Positions 1-5,301 of a DNA stretch of 5,301 nt are shown one piece after another. The stretch is from the NCBI GenBank assembly GCA_013696665.1, contig JACCYC010000182.1:1-5301 (forward strand), written 5' to 3'. Each line of letters starts with the position of its first letter. The first letter of the stretch is position 1. The stretch is from Burkholderiaceae bacterium (GTDB taxonomy: Bacteria > Pseudomonadota > Gammaproteobacteria > Burkholderiales > Burkholderiaceae_F). The notes beneath the pieces are model-generated. The model saw nothing but the letters and a program-made list of their open reading frames with translations. It was not told the DNA's origin and made no database searches. Both the position numbers and the translations under genes were made by a program.

Positions 1-347
1 TGCTGAAGTTCTTTCTGCACGTGTCGCGCAAGGAGCAGAAGAAGCGGTTTATCGAGCGCCTCGATGAACCGTCGAAGAACTGGAAGTTTGCGGCTGCCGA
101 CCTGAAGGAGCGCAGTCACTGGGACGAGTATATGAAAGCCTACGAGGCTGCGATTCGCGCCACTGCCACGCCGCGCGCGCCATGGTTCGTAGTGCCCGCA
201 GACAGCAAATGGTTTACCCGCCTGGTGGTGGTGGGCGCCATCGCCGAGGCTCTCGAAAAGATGCAGCTCAAATATCCGACACTCAATCAGACTCAACGCG
301 CTGATCTCGATCGTTCACGGGCGCTGCTGTTGGAGGAAAAAAAATAG
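1..347 (+). CDS. PPK2-family polyphosphate kinase, C-terminal part (5' end outside window)
   Basis: The enzyme moves phosphate between inorganic polyphosphate and nucleotides in the cytoplasm. The reading frame is open from base 3 and reads LKFFLH directly before a GTG at 21, so that GTG is an internal valine and the gene continues upstream of the window. The visible 114 residues match the PPK2 C-terminal region: a LKFFLHVS strand, EQKKRFIERLDEP, the NWKF segment, the WDEYMKAYEAAI helix, and the APWFVVPADSKWFTRL block that closes the nucleotide and lid region. The pattern recalls class III-like PPK2 enzymes (polyphosphate:AMP/ADP phosphotransferases), but the Walker motifs that would help fix the class lie outside the window. 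It ends with a lysine-rich tail (LLLEEKK) and a TAG stop 6 bp from the convergent gabD stop. Family is secure; subclass and substrate are inferred. Confidence 0.9.
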   Translation, partial: LKFFLHVSRKEQKKRFIERLDEPSKNWKFAAADLKERSHWDEYMKAYEAAIRATATPRAPWFVVPADSKWFTRLVVVGAIAEALEKMQLKYPTLNQTQRADLDRSRALLLEEKK

Positions 348-353
348 GCAAGG

Positions 354-1835
354 CTACAGGCCTCCGATGCAGATGTACTTGGTCACCAGGTACTCCTCGA
401 TACCGTATTTGGAACCTTCGCGTCCAAACCCGGACTGCTTGATGCCGCCAAACGGCGCAACCTCGTTGGACATCAGCCCGGTGTTGACGCCGACCATGCC
501 GAATTCGAGCGCCTCGGCAATACGAAACACGCGCGCCACGTCGCGCGAGTAAAAATACGCGGCCAGGCCGAACTCTGTTGCGTTGGCAGCAGTGATTGCT
601 TCCTCGTCCTTGGAAAACTTCAAAACTGGCGCGACCGGGCCGAAAGTTTCTTCGCGCGTCAGCAGCATGCGATCGGTCACGCCGGCGAGAACGGTGGGTT
701 GGTAGAAAGTTCCGCCGAGTGAATGACGATCACCGCCGGTGACCACGCTCGCGCCACGTTTCTTTGCGTCTGCCACATGCGACTCAACCTTCTCGATCGC
801 ATGATCGTCGATTAGCGGCCCCTGCTGGACGCCCGATTCGAATCCCGAACCCACTTTCATTTCGGCGGCCTTGGCGGCGAGCTTCTGCACGAATTCATCG
901 TATATTTTTTGATGCACGTAGAAGCGATTCGTGCACACGCACGTCTGACCCGCATTGCGATACTTCGACGTCATTGCACCTTCGACGGCGTCATCGACGA
1001 CGGCATCGTCGAACACAATGAACGGCGCATTGCCGCCCAGCTCCAGTGAAAGTTTTTTCAAGGTAGGCGCGCTTTGCTGCATCAGGATGCGGCCGACGGC
1101 GGTCGAGCCGGTGAAAGAAAGTTTGCGCACCACAGGTGACTCGCACAACGTCTTGCCGATCACAATGGAGTTGGCTTCATCGGCAGTGACGACGTTGAAC
1201 ACCCCCGGCGGAATGTCAGCGCGGTGCGCGAGTTCCGCAAGGGCAAGCGCCGAAAGCGGGGTCTGCTCGGCCGGTTTCACAATCACCGTGCACCCTGCAG
1301 CAATCGCAGGCGCTACCTTGCGCGTGATCATCGCGATCGGAAAATTCCATGGCGTGATTGCGGCCACCACGCCGATGGCCTCTTTCCACACGAGCAATCG
1401 CTTGTCCGCTGCGGTGGTAGGAATGGTGTCACCGTAGGTGCGCTTGGCCTCCTCGGCGAACCATTCGACGAACGATGCGCCGTAGACGATTTCCCCGCGG
1501 CTCTCGGCAAGTGGCTTGCCCTGCTCGGCCGTCATCAGCTTGGCCAGGTCCTCCTGATGCGCCATGATCAGCTCGAACCAGCGGCGCATCACCGCCGCGC
1601 GTTCCTTCGCGGTTTTTTTGCGCCATCCAATCAGCGCGGACTGGGCGGACGCGATCGCGCGCTCTGTTTCACCGGCGGTGCAATTCGCAACCTTTGCAAT
1701 CTCGACGCCGTCAGCGGGATTTTGAACGCCGAAACGTGCGCGCGAAGCCGCGCTGGTCCAATGGCCGTCGATGTACGCATCGGTTTTCAGCAATGCGCCG
1801 TCCAACAGGGGAGGCAGTCCGACTTTTTGCAACAT
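354..1835 (-). CDS. gabD: Succinate-semialdehyde dehydrogenase (aldehyde dehydrogenase superfamily)
   Basis: It oxidises succinate semialdehyde to succinate with NAD(P)+, the last step of GABA and 4-hydroxybutyrate breakdown, in the cytoplasm. The 493-residue product is collinear with E. coli GabD. Visible landmarks are the ITPWNFP block with oxyanion Asn164, KPAEQTP (187-193) for cofactor binding, FTGST (241-245), the general base Glu265 in LELGG, catalytic Cys299 in GQTCVC, EETFGP (395-400), and the C-terminal GGIKQSGFGREGSKYGIEEY. Cys299-Val-Cys301 is the CxC pair used as a redox switch in SSADHs. Residue 190 is Glu where E. coli GabD has Ser, which suggests NAD+ use (inference). I chose ATG 1835 because GGAGA lies 5 nt upstream; a TTG at 1865 would add ten residues with no homology. 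No gabT or gabP is adjacent. The gene is divergent from the hydroxylase gene across 62 bp. Confidence 0.95.
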   Translation of the reverse strand: MLQKVGLPPLLDGALLKTDAYIDGHWTSAASRARFGVQNPADGVEIAKVANCTAGETERAIASAQSALIGWRKKTAKERAAVMRRWFELIMAHQEDLAKLMTAEQGKPLAESRGEIVYGASFVEWFAEEAKRTYGDTIPTTAADKRLLVWKEAIGVVAAITPWNFPIAMITRKVAPAIAAGCTVIVKPAEQTPLSALALAELAHRADIPPGVFNVVTADEANSIVIGKTLCESPVVRKLSFTGSTAVGRILMQQSAPTLKKLSLELGGNAPFIVFDDAVVDDAVEGAMTSKYRNAGQTCVCTNRFYVHQKIYDEFVQKLAAKAAEMKVGSGFESGVQQGPLIDDHAIEKVESHVADAKKRGASVVTGGDRHSLGGTFYQPTVLAGVTDRMLLTREETFGPVAPVLKFSKDEEAITAANATEFGLAAYFYSRDVARVFRIAEALEFGMVGVNTGLMSNEVAPFGGIKQSGFGREGSKYGIEEYLVTKYICIGGL

Positions 1836-1840
1836 AAGAA

Positions 1841-1845
1841 TCTCC
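1841..1845 (-). promoter_or_regulatory. Ribosome binding site that fixes the gabD start
   Basis: On the minus strand GGAGA is followed by TTCTT and then ATG at 1835-1833, a 5-nt spacing. The upstream in-frame TTG at 1865 has no comparable site, so this decides the start. Confidence 0.75.
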
Positions 1846-1884
1846 GGCGAAGGTCCCAGGCGCAAGAATACTGCGCTGCGCCGC

Positions 1885-1890
1885 TAGACT
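1885..1890 (+). promoter_or_regulatory. Candidate -10 element for a leaderless hydroxylase transcript
   Basis: TAGACT fits the TANNNT pattern and ends 7 nt before the ATG at 1898, which would place the transcription start at or next to the A of the ATG. No Shine-Dalgarno-like purine run occurs between this hexamer and the start codon. There is no good -35 hexamer 16-18 bp upstream, so this is a weak call based on position. Confidence 0.3.
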
Positions 1891-1897
1891 CGACTTG

Positions 1898-2830
1898 ATG
1901 ACGTTCACGCAACTTCCCGCCGCTCTGCAGTCATGGCTGCGGACAATGGTTGAGCGCGGCTCCACGCCAGATGCGGTGCGGCAGGCATTGCTGGCCGCCA
2001 AGTACGAGCCGCGCTATGCGAGCGATGCCGTCAATGCGGCATGGCGCGAACTGGTTGATACGGCGGCCGTTCTCACCGAGTCTGAAAGAGCCGACTCTGT
2101 CGAGTTGCTCAACCGACCCGATGCCTCTGCCGCGTCAAACGCGCAGCCGGCGCCGGCATTTCCGTTGGGTTCGCAGCTGGCAGACATGCCCAACAGGCTG
2201 CAGACATCCGACCGCGTAGTCGAAATGCTCTTTGTGATCGCTGCGCCAAAAGTCGTGTTGTTCGGCAACCTGCTTTCTAGCGACGAGTGTGACCAGCTCG
2301 TTGCGCTTTCACGCGTAAGGCTGCAGCGCTCGAGCGTAGTCAACGCAAGCACGGGTGCATACGACATTCACCCGGACCGCACAAGCTCCGGCACCTATTT
2401 CATCCGAAGTGAGAACGAGTTGCTGCAGCGAATCGAGCGCCGTATTGCGGAGCTCGTTGATTGTCCGGTTGCGCATGGAGAGCCGATCCAGGTGTTGCAT
2501 TACCAACCGGGCGGTGAATACAAACCGCATCATGATTACTTCGACCCTTCGAACGCCGGTAATCGCGACGTCCTGGCGCAGGGCGGGCAGCGGATTGCCA
2601 CGCTGATCATGTATTTAAACGACGTTGCATGCGGCGGCTCGACTGTATTTCCGGAGATCGGGCTCGATGTGCTGCCGCGCAAAGGGCATGCGGTTTACTT
2701 CGCGTACTCGGATGACACGGGGATGCTCGATGCACGCTCGCTGCACGGGGGCAGCCCGGTGGTTGAAGGAGAAAAGTGGATTGCGACGAAGTGGTTTCGG
2801 CAACGCGACTATGGCGGCCCCGGCGAATGA
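1898..2830 (+). CDS. Prolyl 4-hydroxylase-type 2OG-Fe(II) dioxygenase
   Basis: This is a 2-oxoglutarate- and Fe(II)-dependent oxygenase of the P4Hc family; these hydroxylate prolines in target proteins and release succinate and CO2. Numbering from the TTG at 1895 (subtract one from ATG 1898), the catalytic domain occupies about 115-303. It contains the iron ligands His212-x-Asp214 (KPHHDYFD) and His284 (SLHGGSPV), the 2OG-binding Lys294 (GEKWIATKW), and the core LIMYLNDVACGGSTVFPE block. An upstream helical segment (about 5-55) has a spaced G/A pattern typical of small helical bundles, and residues 60-105 are Ala/Pro/Ser-rich and probably a flexible linker. No signal peptide is visible, so it is probably cytosolic. 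The start is ATG 1898; TTG 1895 is also in frame and neither has a Shine-Dalgarno site. The stop overlaps the pldA start (ATGA). The substrate is unknown; EF-Tu is the target of a related Pseudomonas enzyme, but nothing here shows that. Confidence 0.88.
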   Translation: MTFTQLPAALQSWLRTMVERGSTPDAVRQALLAAKYEPRYASDAVNAAWRELVDTAAVLTESERADSVELLNRPDASAASNAQPAPAFPLGSQLADMPNRLQTSDRVVEMLFVIAAPKVVLFGNLLSSDECDQLVALSRVRLQRSSVVNASTGAYDIHPDRTSSGTYFIRSENELLQRIERRIAELVDCPVAHGEPIQVLHYQPGGEYKPHHDYFDPSNAGNRDVLAQGGQRIATLIMYLNDVACGGSTVFPEIGLDVLPRKGHAVYFAYSDDTGMLDARSLHGGSPVVEGEKWIATKWFRQRDYGGPGE

Positions 2831-3888
2831 AGCGGGTCATTGCAATTGCCGCGCTTGGAATTTCAATTAACGCACTCGCGCAGAGCTCTGAGGCCCAATC
2901 GCTCGCGCGCTGCCTCGAGATCGTCGATGCAGGCGACCGGCTCCGTTGTTACGATGCCTTGGCGGCAGGTGCACAGAAGCTCGCCCCGCCCGCAGCAGTA
3001 CCGACCCCGCAGTCACCGCTGCCGCTCGATCGAGATGACCCGCGCAGCGCTTTGATCCCCGCGGGGAAAGCCGCGGAGGATCGATCGCTCCTTTCACAGC
3101 GCTGGGAGCTCCAACCGGAAGACAAGTACGGAGCGTTCAAATTCACGTACTACCAGCCGAATTATTTGTTGCCGATTCACCTTTCGGACCGGATCAATCG
3201 TAGTCCTCAATCGCCAACGCGCGCCGCGCCCGCTGCGGCCGAGTACGACCGACCGGAAGCGGGCTTCCAGCTGAGCTTCAAGATGAAGTTGATCGAAGAG
3301 GCGTTCGGTACTCCTTCCGATCTCTGGCTCGGTTACACCCAATTGAGCTACTGGCAGATCTACAATTCCGATGTGTCGCGAGAGTTTCGCAGCACCGATT
3401 TCGAGCCCGAGCTGATCTGGATCTGGCCCACCAACTATTCAATTCTTGGTCTGCGCGGCCGCATGCTGGGCGCAGGTGTCGTTCATCAGTCGAACGGCCG
3501 TGAGCTTCCGCTGTCTCGCAGCTGGAATCGTGCTTATCTGATGGCTGGCTTCGAAAGAGACCGCTTCGTCCTGACAGCGCGAGCCTGGCAGCGCATTCTT
3601 GAGGACGAGGGGCGCGACGACAACCCCGATATCTCCGATTATGTCGGTCGCGCAGAACTGCTTGCGTTTTATCGCTGGCCAAATGACACCTCGACCGCGC
3701 TTCGATTACGAACCACGTTCAAACGCAGTCCGAGCTGGGGTTCGGCGCAATTCGACTATCGGTTTCCATTGGGCGAGTTTGTGCGCGGTTATGTGCAGTT
3801 GTTCACGGGCCACGGCGAAACGCTGATTGACTACAACTTTCGCAAGAATTCCATCGGCGTCGGAATTTCCATCGGCAGTTGGTACTGA
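2827..3888 (+). CDS. pldA: Outer-membrane phospholipase A (OMPLA)
   Basis: This is a calcium-dependent outer-membrane beta-barrel enzyme that cleaves acyl chains from phospholipids reaching the outer leaflet. From ATG 2827 the product has 353 residues. Residues 1-18 form a signal peptide with a cleavage site after ALA. His220, Ser222 and Asn234 have the same spacing as the E. coli catalytic triad His142/Ser144/Asn156, within HQSNGR...SRSWNR. Calcium ligands also align: Ser184 (E. coli Ser106), Arg225 (Arg147) and Ser230 (Ser152). The YVQLFTGHGETLIDYNF block and a terminal aromatic residue (GSWY) match the closing strands and the insertion signal. Residues 29-44 carry a C...RLRCYDALA motif (Cys29/Cys41 region, possible disulfide), followed by a Pro-rich linker before the barrel; E. 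coli PldA lacks this extension. The gene overlaps the hydroxylase stop by ATGA, so translational coupling is likely. Confidence 0.94.
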   Translation: MKRVIAIAALGISINALAQSSEAQSLARCLEIVDAGDRLRCYDALAAGAQKLAPPAAVPTPQSPLPLDRDDPRSALIPAGKAAEDRSLLSQRWELQPEDKYGAFKFTYYQPNYLLPIHLSDRINRSPQSPTRAAPAAAEYDRPEAGFQLSFKMKLIEEAFGTPSDLWLGYTQLSYWQIYNSDVSREFRSTDFEPELIWIWPTNYSILGLRGRMLGAGVVHQSNGRELPLSRSWNRAYLMAGFERDRFVLTARAWQRILEDEGRDDNPDISDYVGRAELLAFYRWPNDTSTALRLRTTFKRSPSWGSAQFDYRFPLGEFVRGYVQLFTGHGETLIDYNFRKNSIGVGISIGSWY

Positions 3889-3904
3889 GTGCCCACGCAG
3901 GACG

Positions 3905-3933
3905 AAAAAAAACCGCGGCGAGCCGCGGTTTTT
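3905..3933. terminator. Bidirectional rho-independent terminator between pldA and the cold-shock gene
   Basis: A perfect inverted repeat CCGCGG (3913-3918) and CCGCGG (3923-3928) encloses a CGAG loop. It is flanked by eight A (3905-3912) and five T (3929-3933), so the stem can extend through the A/T pairs and each strand ends in a U-run. It lies 16 bp after the pldA stop and 17 bp beyond the cold-shock gene stop, so it serves both convergent genes. Confidence 0.93.
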
Positions 3934-3950
3934 AATGGATCAATCCGGAA

Positions 3951-4154
3951 TTACATCGGCCGGATTTGCGATGCCTGCGGACCTTTGGGGCCCTGCTTGA
4001 CCACAAATTCGACCTGCTGATTTTCGGTCAATGTTTTAAAGCCGCTGCCTTGGATTTCGCTGTAATGCGCGAAAAGGTCCGCGCCGCCACCGTCCGGGGT
4101 AATGAAGCCAAAACCTTTGGACTCGTTGAACCACTTAACTTTGCCACTAGCCAT
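3951..4154 (-). CDS. cspA: Cold-shock domain protein (CspA family)
   Basis: This is a small single-stranded RNA/DNA-binding protein that melts RNA secondary structure and acts as an antiterminator or RNA chaperone in the cytoplasm. The 67-residue product is one full cold-shock domain: KVKWFN (5-10), RNP1 KGFGFITP (13-20), RNP2 LFAHYSEI (27-34), GFKTL (38-42) and the C-terminal [16 protein letters not shown]2 has Tyr31 where Phe is usual, a conservative change seen in some relatives. I chose ATG 4154 because the family begins MA(S/T)G and AGGA lies about 11 nt upstream; extending to 4208 would add 18 residues unlike the family. Genomes of this type carry several paralogues, so the symbol cspA marks the family and does not imply cold induction. 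It converges with pldA across a shared terminator and lies downstream of tRNA-Lys on the same strand. Confidence 0.93.
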   Translation of the reverse strand: MASGKVKWFNESKGFGFITPDGGGADLFAHYSEIQGSGFKTLTENQQVEFVVKQGPKGPQASQIRPM

Positions 4155-4396
4155 TTTAATTACGTTCCTAAGAAGATTACGCGCGCGTCGACATGACGCT
4201 CCACGCATGCAAGCGGATCAAGCAACGTAACCGGGGGAACTGCCAAGACCATCAAGCAACAACAGCTAGCGATGAGGTAAGACGAGTCGAGGGTACTGGA
4301 CTTGAAGCGAATGCGGCCGAGAGCCTACTTCAACGCCACGCTTTTGTCGAGTGGGCGATTCCGGACCCGCAATCCGGCTCTGGACTCAGAAGGAGT
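4155..4396 (-). other. Non-coding stretch between tRNA-Lys and the cold-shock gene (probable long 5' leader)
   Basis: These 242 bases have no convincing gene. Read on the minus strand, they hold a 5-bp hairpin CCGGA/TCCGG with a 7-nt loop (4361-4377) and no following U-run. They also hold two exact copies of GTTGCTTGAT (4251-4260 and 4217-4226) and a small hairpin GCGTC/GACGC (4185-4199) about 15 nt upstream of the AGGA ribosome site at 4166-4169. I could not find a sigma-70 promoter with both hexamers for the cold-shock gene. Long structured leaders are known for cspA genes, but no cold-box match was recognised. Confidence 0.4.
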
Positions 4397-4472
4397 TGGT
4401 AGGCCGTGGCAGGATCGAACTGCCGACCAACGGATTAAAAGTCCGCTGCTCTACCGGCTGAGCTAACGGCCC
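4397..4472 (-). tRNA. tRNA-Lys, anticodon TTT
   Basis: On the minus strand a complete 76-nt cloverleaf folds. The 7-bp acceptor stem is GGGCCGT with ACGGCCT, with one G-U pair at the end. The D arm is GCTC...GAGC, the anticodon loop is CTTTTAA with TTT at 4439-4437, and the T arm is GGCAG-TTCGATC-CTGCC. The discriminator base is A and the CCA end is encoded (4399-4397). The sequence closely resembles other bacterial tRNA-Lys genes. It reads AAA and AAG codons. Confidence 0.97.
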
Positions 4473-4513
4473 AAGAACTTTTCTGAGTGAGTTGCTGCGC
4501 GAAGCAGCCGAAG

Positions 4514-4543
4514 ATTATGCCGGACGCGCTGATAGCCGGTCAA
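4514..4543 (-). promoter_or_regulatory. Sigma-70 promoter of tRNA-Lys
   Basis: On the minus strand TTGACC (4543-4538) and CATAAT (4519-4514) are separated by 18 bp, and each hexamer matches consensus at five of six positions. The start would fall near 4507, about 35 nt before the mature tRNA. It is divergent from the recA promoter, about 85 bp away. Confidence 0.7.
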
Positions 4544-4628
4544 ACAACACGCCGCAGCCACAGTCGCACGTCGACGAATTGGTATGCTGACTTCGAACCC
4601 GCCGCGCGGTGCAAGCACCAGAAACAGG

Positions 4629-4658
4629 TTGACTTCCGTTACTGTATGTATTTACAGT
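4629..4658 (+). promoter_or_regulatory. recA promoter
   Basis: TTGACT (4629-4634) and TACAGT (4653-4658) are separated by 18 bp. The first LexA box fills the spacer and the -10 hexamer, the same arrangement as the E. coli recA promoter. The -10 is only a four-of-six match. The transcription start would be near 4665, giving a leader of about 40 nt to the first recA start codon. Confidence 0.65.
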
Positions 4659-4659
4659 A
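4640..4659 (+). promoter_or_regulatory. LexA (SOS) box 1 of recA
   Basis: TACTGTATGTATTTACAGTA is a near-consensus LexA operator of the CTGT-N8-ACAG type, with perfect half-sites extended to TACTGT/ACAGTA. It overlaps the promoter spacer and -10, so bound LexA would block RNA polymerase. This predicts damage-inducible recA. Confidence 0.93.
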
Positions 4660-4679
4660 CGCTGTGATTTTATACAGCA
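4660..4679 (+). promoter_or_regulatory. LexA (SOS) box 2 of recA
   Basis: CTGT (4662-4665), an 8-bp AT-rich spacer, and ACAG (4674-4677) form a second complete CTGT-N8-ACAG operator. It directly abuts box 1 and lies exactly 20 bp further on, over the likely transcription start. The outer bases are weaker than in box 1 (GCTGT/ACAGC in place of ACTGT/ACAGT). Confidence 0.8.
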
Positions 4680-4693
4680 GTCAACTCGCAGGC

Positions 4694-4698
4694 GGAGG
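4694..4698 (+). promoter_or_regulatory. Ribosome binding site for the upstream recA start (ATG 4704)
   Basis: GGAGG is followed by 5 nt (CTAGA) and ATG 4704. This supports a RecA beginning MDDGRSS. Confidence 0.6.
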
Positions 4699-4703
4699 CT
4701 AGA

Positions 4704-5301
4704 ATGGATGACGGAAGGAGTAGTTTGGTGGCAGACAGCAAGGAGCGGCAAAAGGCGTTGGCTGCTGCGTTGGCGCAGATCGAGAAGCAGTTTGGCAAAG
4801 GCTCGATCATGCGCATGGCGGATGGCGAGGTCATCGAGGACATTCAGGTTGTATCGACCGGCTCGCTTGGGCTCGACATCGCGCTCGGTGTAGGCGGGTT
4901 GCCGCGTGGGCGCGTCGTCGAAGTCTATGGGCCGGAATCGTCGGGCAAGACCACGTTGACGCTGCAGGTGATCGCAGAGATGCAGAAGATCGGCGGCACC
5001 TGCGCGTTCATCGATGCCGAGCACGCGCTCGATGTGCAGTACGCCCAGAAGCTGGGTGTCAATCTGCAGGAACTGTTGCTTTCGCAGCCCGATACTGGGG
5101 AGCAAGCGCTGGAGATAACGGACGCGCTGGTTCGTTCGGGTTCGGTAGACCTGATCGTCATCGATTCGGTCGCCGCGCTGACGCCGAAAGCGGAAATCGA
5201 AGGCGAGATGGGTGACTCGCTGCCAGGCTTGCAGGCGCGGCTGATGTCGCAGGCCCTGCGCAAGCTGACGGCTTCGATCAATCGCACCAATTGCATGGTT
5301 G
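4704..5301 (+). CDS. recA: RecA recombinase, N-terminal part (3' end outside window)
   Basis: This ATPase forms filaments on single-stranded DNA, drives homologous strand exchange and triggers LexA self-cleavage. The 199 visible residues begin with the N-terminal polymerisation helix ([22 protein letters not shown], about 17-38). They continue with Walker A GPESSGKT (76-83), the FIDAEHALD segment with catalytic Glu106 (E. coli Glu96), the Walker B strand ending in Asp154 ([11 protein letters not shown]), and the L1 loop region [23 protein letters not shown]. The window ends at SINRTNCMV, just before loop L2. Two starts compete: ATG 4704 (GGAGG at 5 nt, and an MDD beginning common in betaproteobacteria) and GTG 4728 (AAGGAG at 7 nt, MADSK). 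I use ATG 4704 with moderate preference. Two LexA boxes upstream indicate SOS control. The gene is divergent from tRNA-Lys. Confidence 0.96.
   Translation, partial: MDDGRSSLVADSKERQKALAAALAQIEKQFGKGSIMRMADGEVIEDIQVVSTGSLGLDIALGVGGLPRGRVVEVYGPESSGKTTLTLQVIAEMQKIGGTCAFIDAEHALDVQYAQKLGVNLQELLLSQPDTGEQALEITDALVRSGSVDLIVIDSVAALTPKAEIEGEMGDSLPGLQARLMSQALRKLTASINRTNCMV
4715..4720 (+). promoter_or_regulatory. Ribosome binding site for the alternative recA start (GTG 4728)
   Basis: AAGGAG is followed by 7 nt and an in-frame GTG at 4728, giving a RecA that begins MADSKERQ. It lies inside the reading frame that opens at ATG 4704. Confidence 0.55.

Noticed and set aside
21..23. GTG as the start of a 108-residue gene at the left edge
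   Set aside because: The frame is open upstream and encodes the conserved LKFFLH residues of PPK2, so this GTG is internal to a truncated gene.
1224..1898. A 224-codon plus-strand open frame antisense to gabD
   Set aside because: It lies wholly opposite a gene with intact catalytic motifs, has Arg/His/Gly-rich composition typical of a GC-rich antisense frame, shows no recognisable domain and has no ribosome site.
2776..2826. An earlier start for pldA within the hydroxylase gene
   Set aside because: It would place 17 charged residues before a clear signal peptide; ATG 2827 begins directly with MKRVIAIAAL.
4361..4377. A hairpin CCGGA/TCCGG considered as the tRNA-Lys terminator
   Set aside because: The stem is only 5 bp and no U-run follows on the minus strand, so it does not meet the pattern of an intrinsic terminator.
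4193..4402. A 69-codon plus-strand open frame between the cold-shock gene and tRNA-Lys
   Set aside because: It runs into the tRNA gene on the opposite strand, has no ribosome site and no family resemblance.
4487..4702. A 71-codon plus-strand open frame upstream of recA
   Set aside because: It crosses both promoters and both LexA boxes; coding there is unlikely, and the product has no recognisable domain.
4515..5105. A 196-codon minus-strand open frame across the recA promoter and recA start
   Set aside because: It is antisense to well-supported recA sequence and the LexA boxes, and its product has no recognisable motif.

Overview
This window looks like chromosomal DNA from a GC-rich proteobacterium, most likely a betaproteobacterium. 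The cold-shock protein ends in the [13 protein letters not shown] style common in that group. RecA can start with the MDD residues seen in many of its members, and the tRNA-Lys encodes its own CCA. The lineage is inferred from remembered family resemblance, not from a search. No mobile element, CRISPR array or phage gene is visible, and every gene belongs to a known family.

Layout from left to right: (1) the 3' end of a PPK2-family polyphosphate kinase (+), cut by the window edge; (2) a full-length succinate-semialdehyde dehydrogenase, gabD (-), converging on it with 6 bp between stop codons; (3) a 62-bp divergent promoter gap; (4) a two-gene overlapping unit (+) made of a prolyl 4-hydroxylase-type 2OG-Fe(II) oxygenase and an outer-membrane phospholipase A (pldA), joined by ATGA; (5) a strong bidirectional hairpin terminator; (6) a cold-shock protein gene (-) behind a 242-bp non-coding stretch; (7) tRNA-Lys(TTT) (-) with a good sigma-70 promoter; (8) the recA promoter (+), carrying two directly abutting LexA (SOS) boxes, followed by recA, which is cut off by the window end.

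Most of the region is housekeeping: phosphate and energy storage, GABA/4-hydroxybutyrate catabolism, envelope lipid turnover, RNA chaperoning, translation and DNA repair. The points most worth a second look are the tandem SOS boxes at recA, the two equally credible recA starts, the overlap of a protein hydroxylase gene with pldA, a possible leaderless start for that hydroxylase, and the lack of an intrinsic terminator between tRNA-Lys and the downstream cold-shock gene. I found no clear evidence of an entirely new system.
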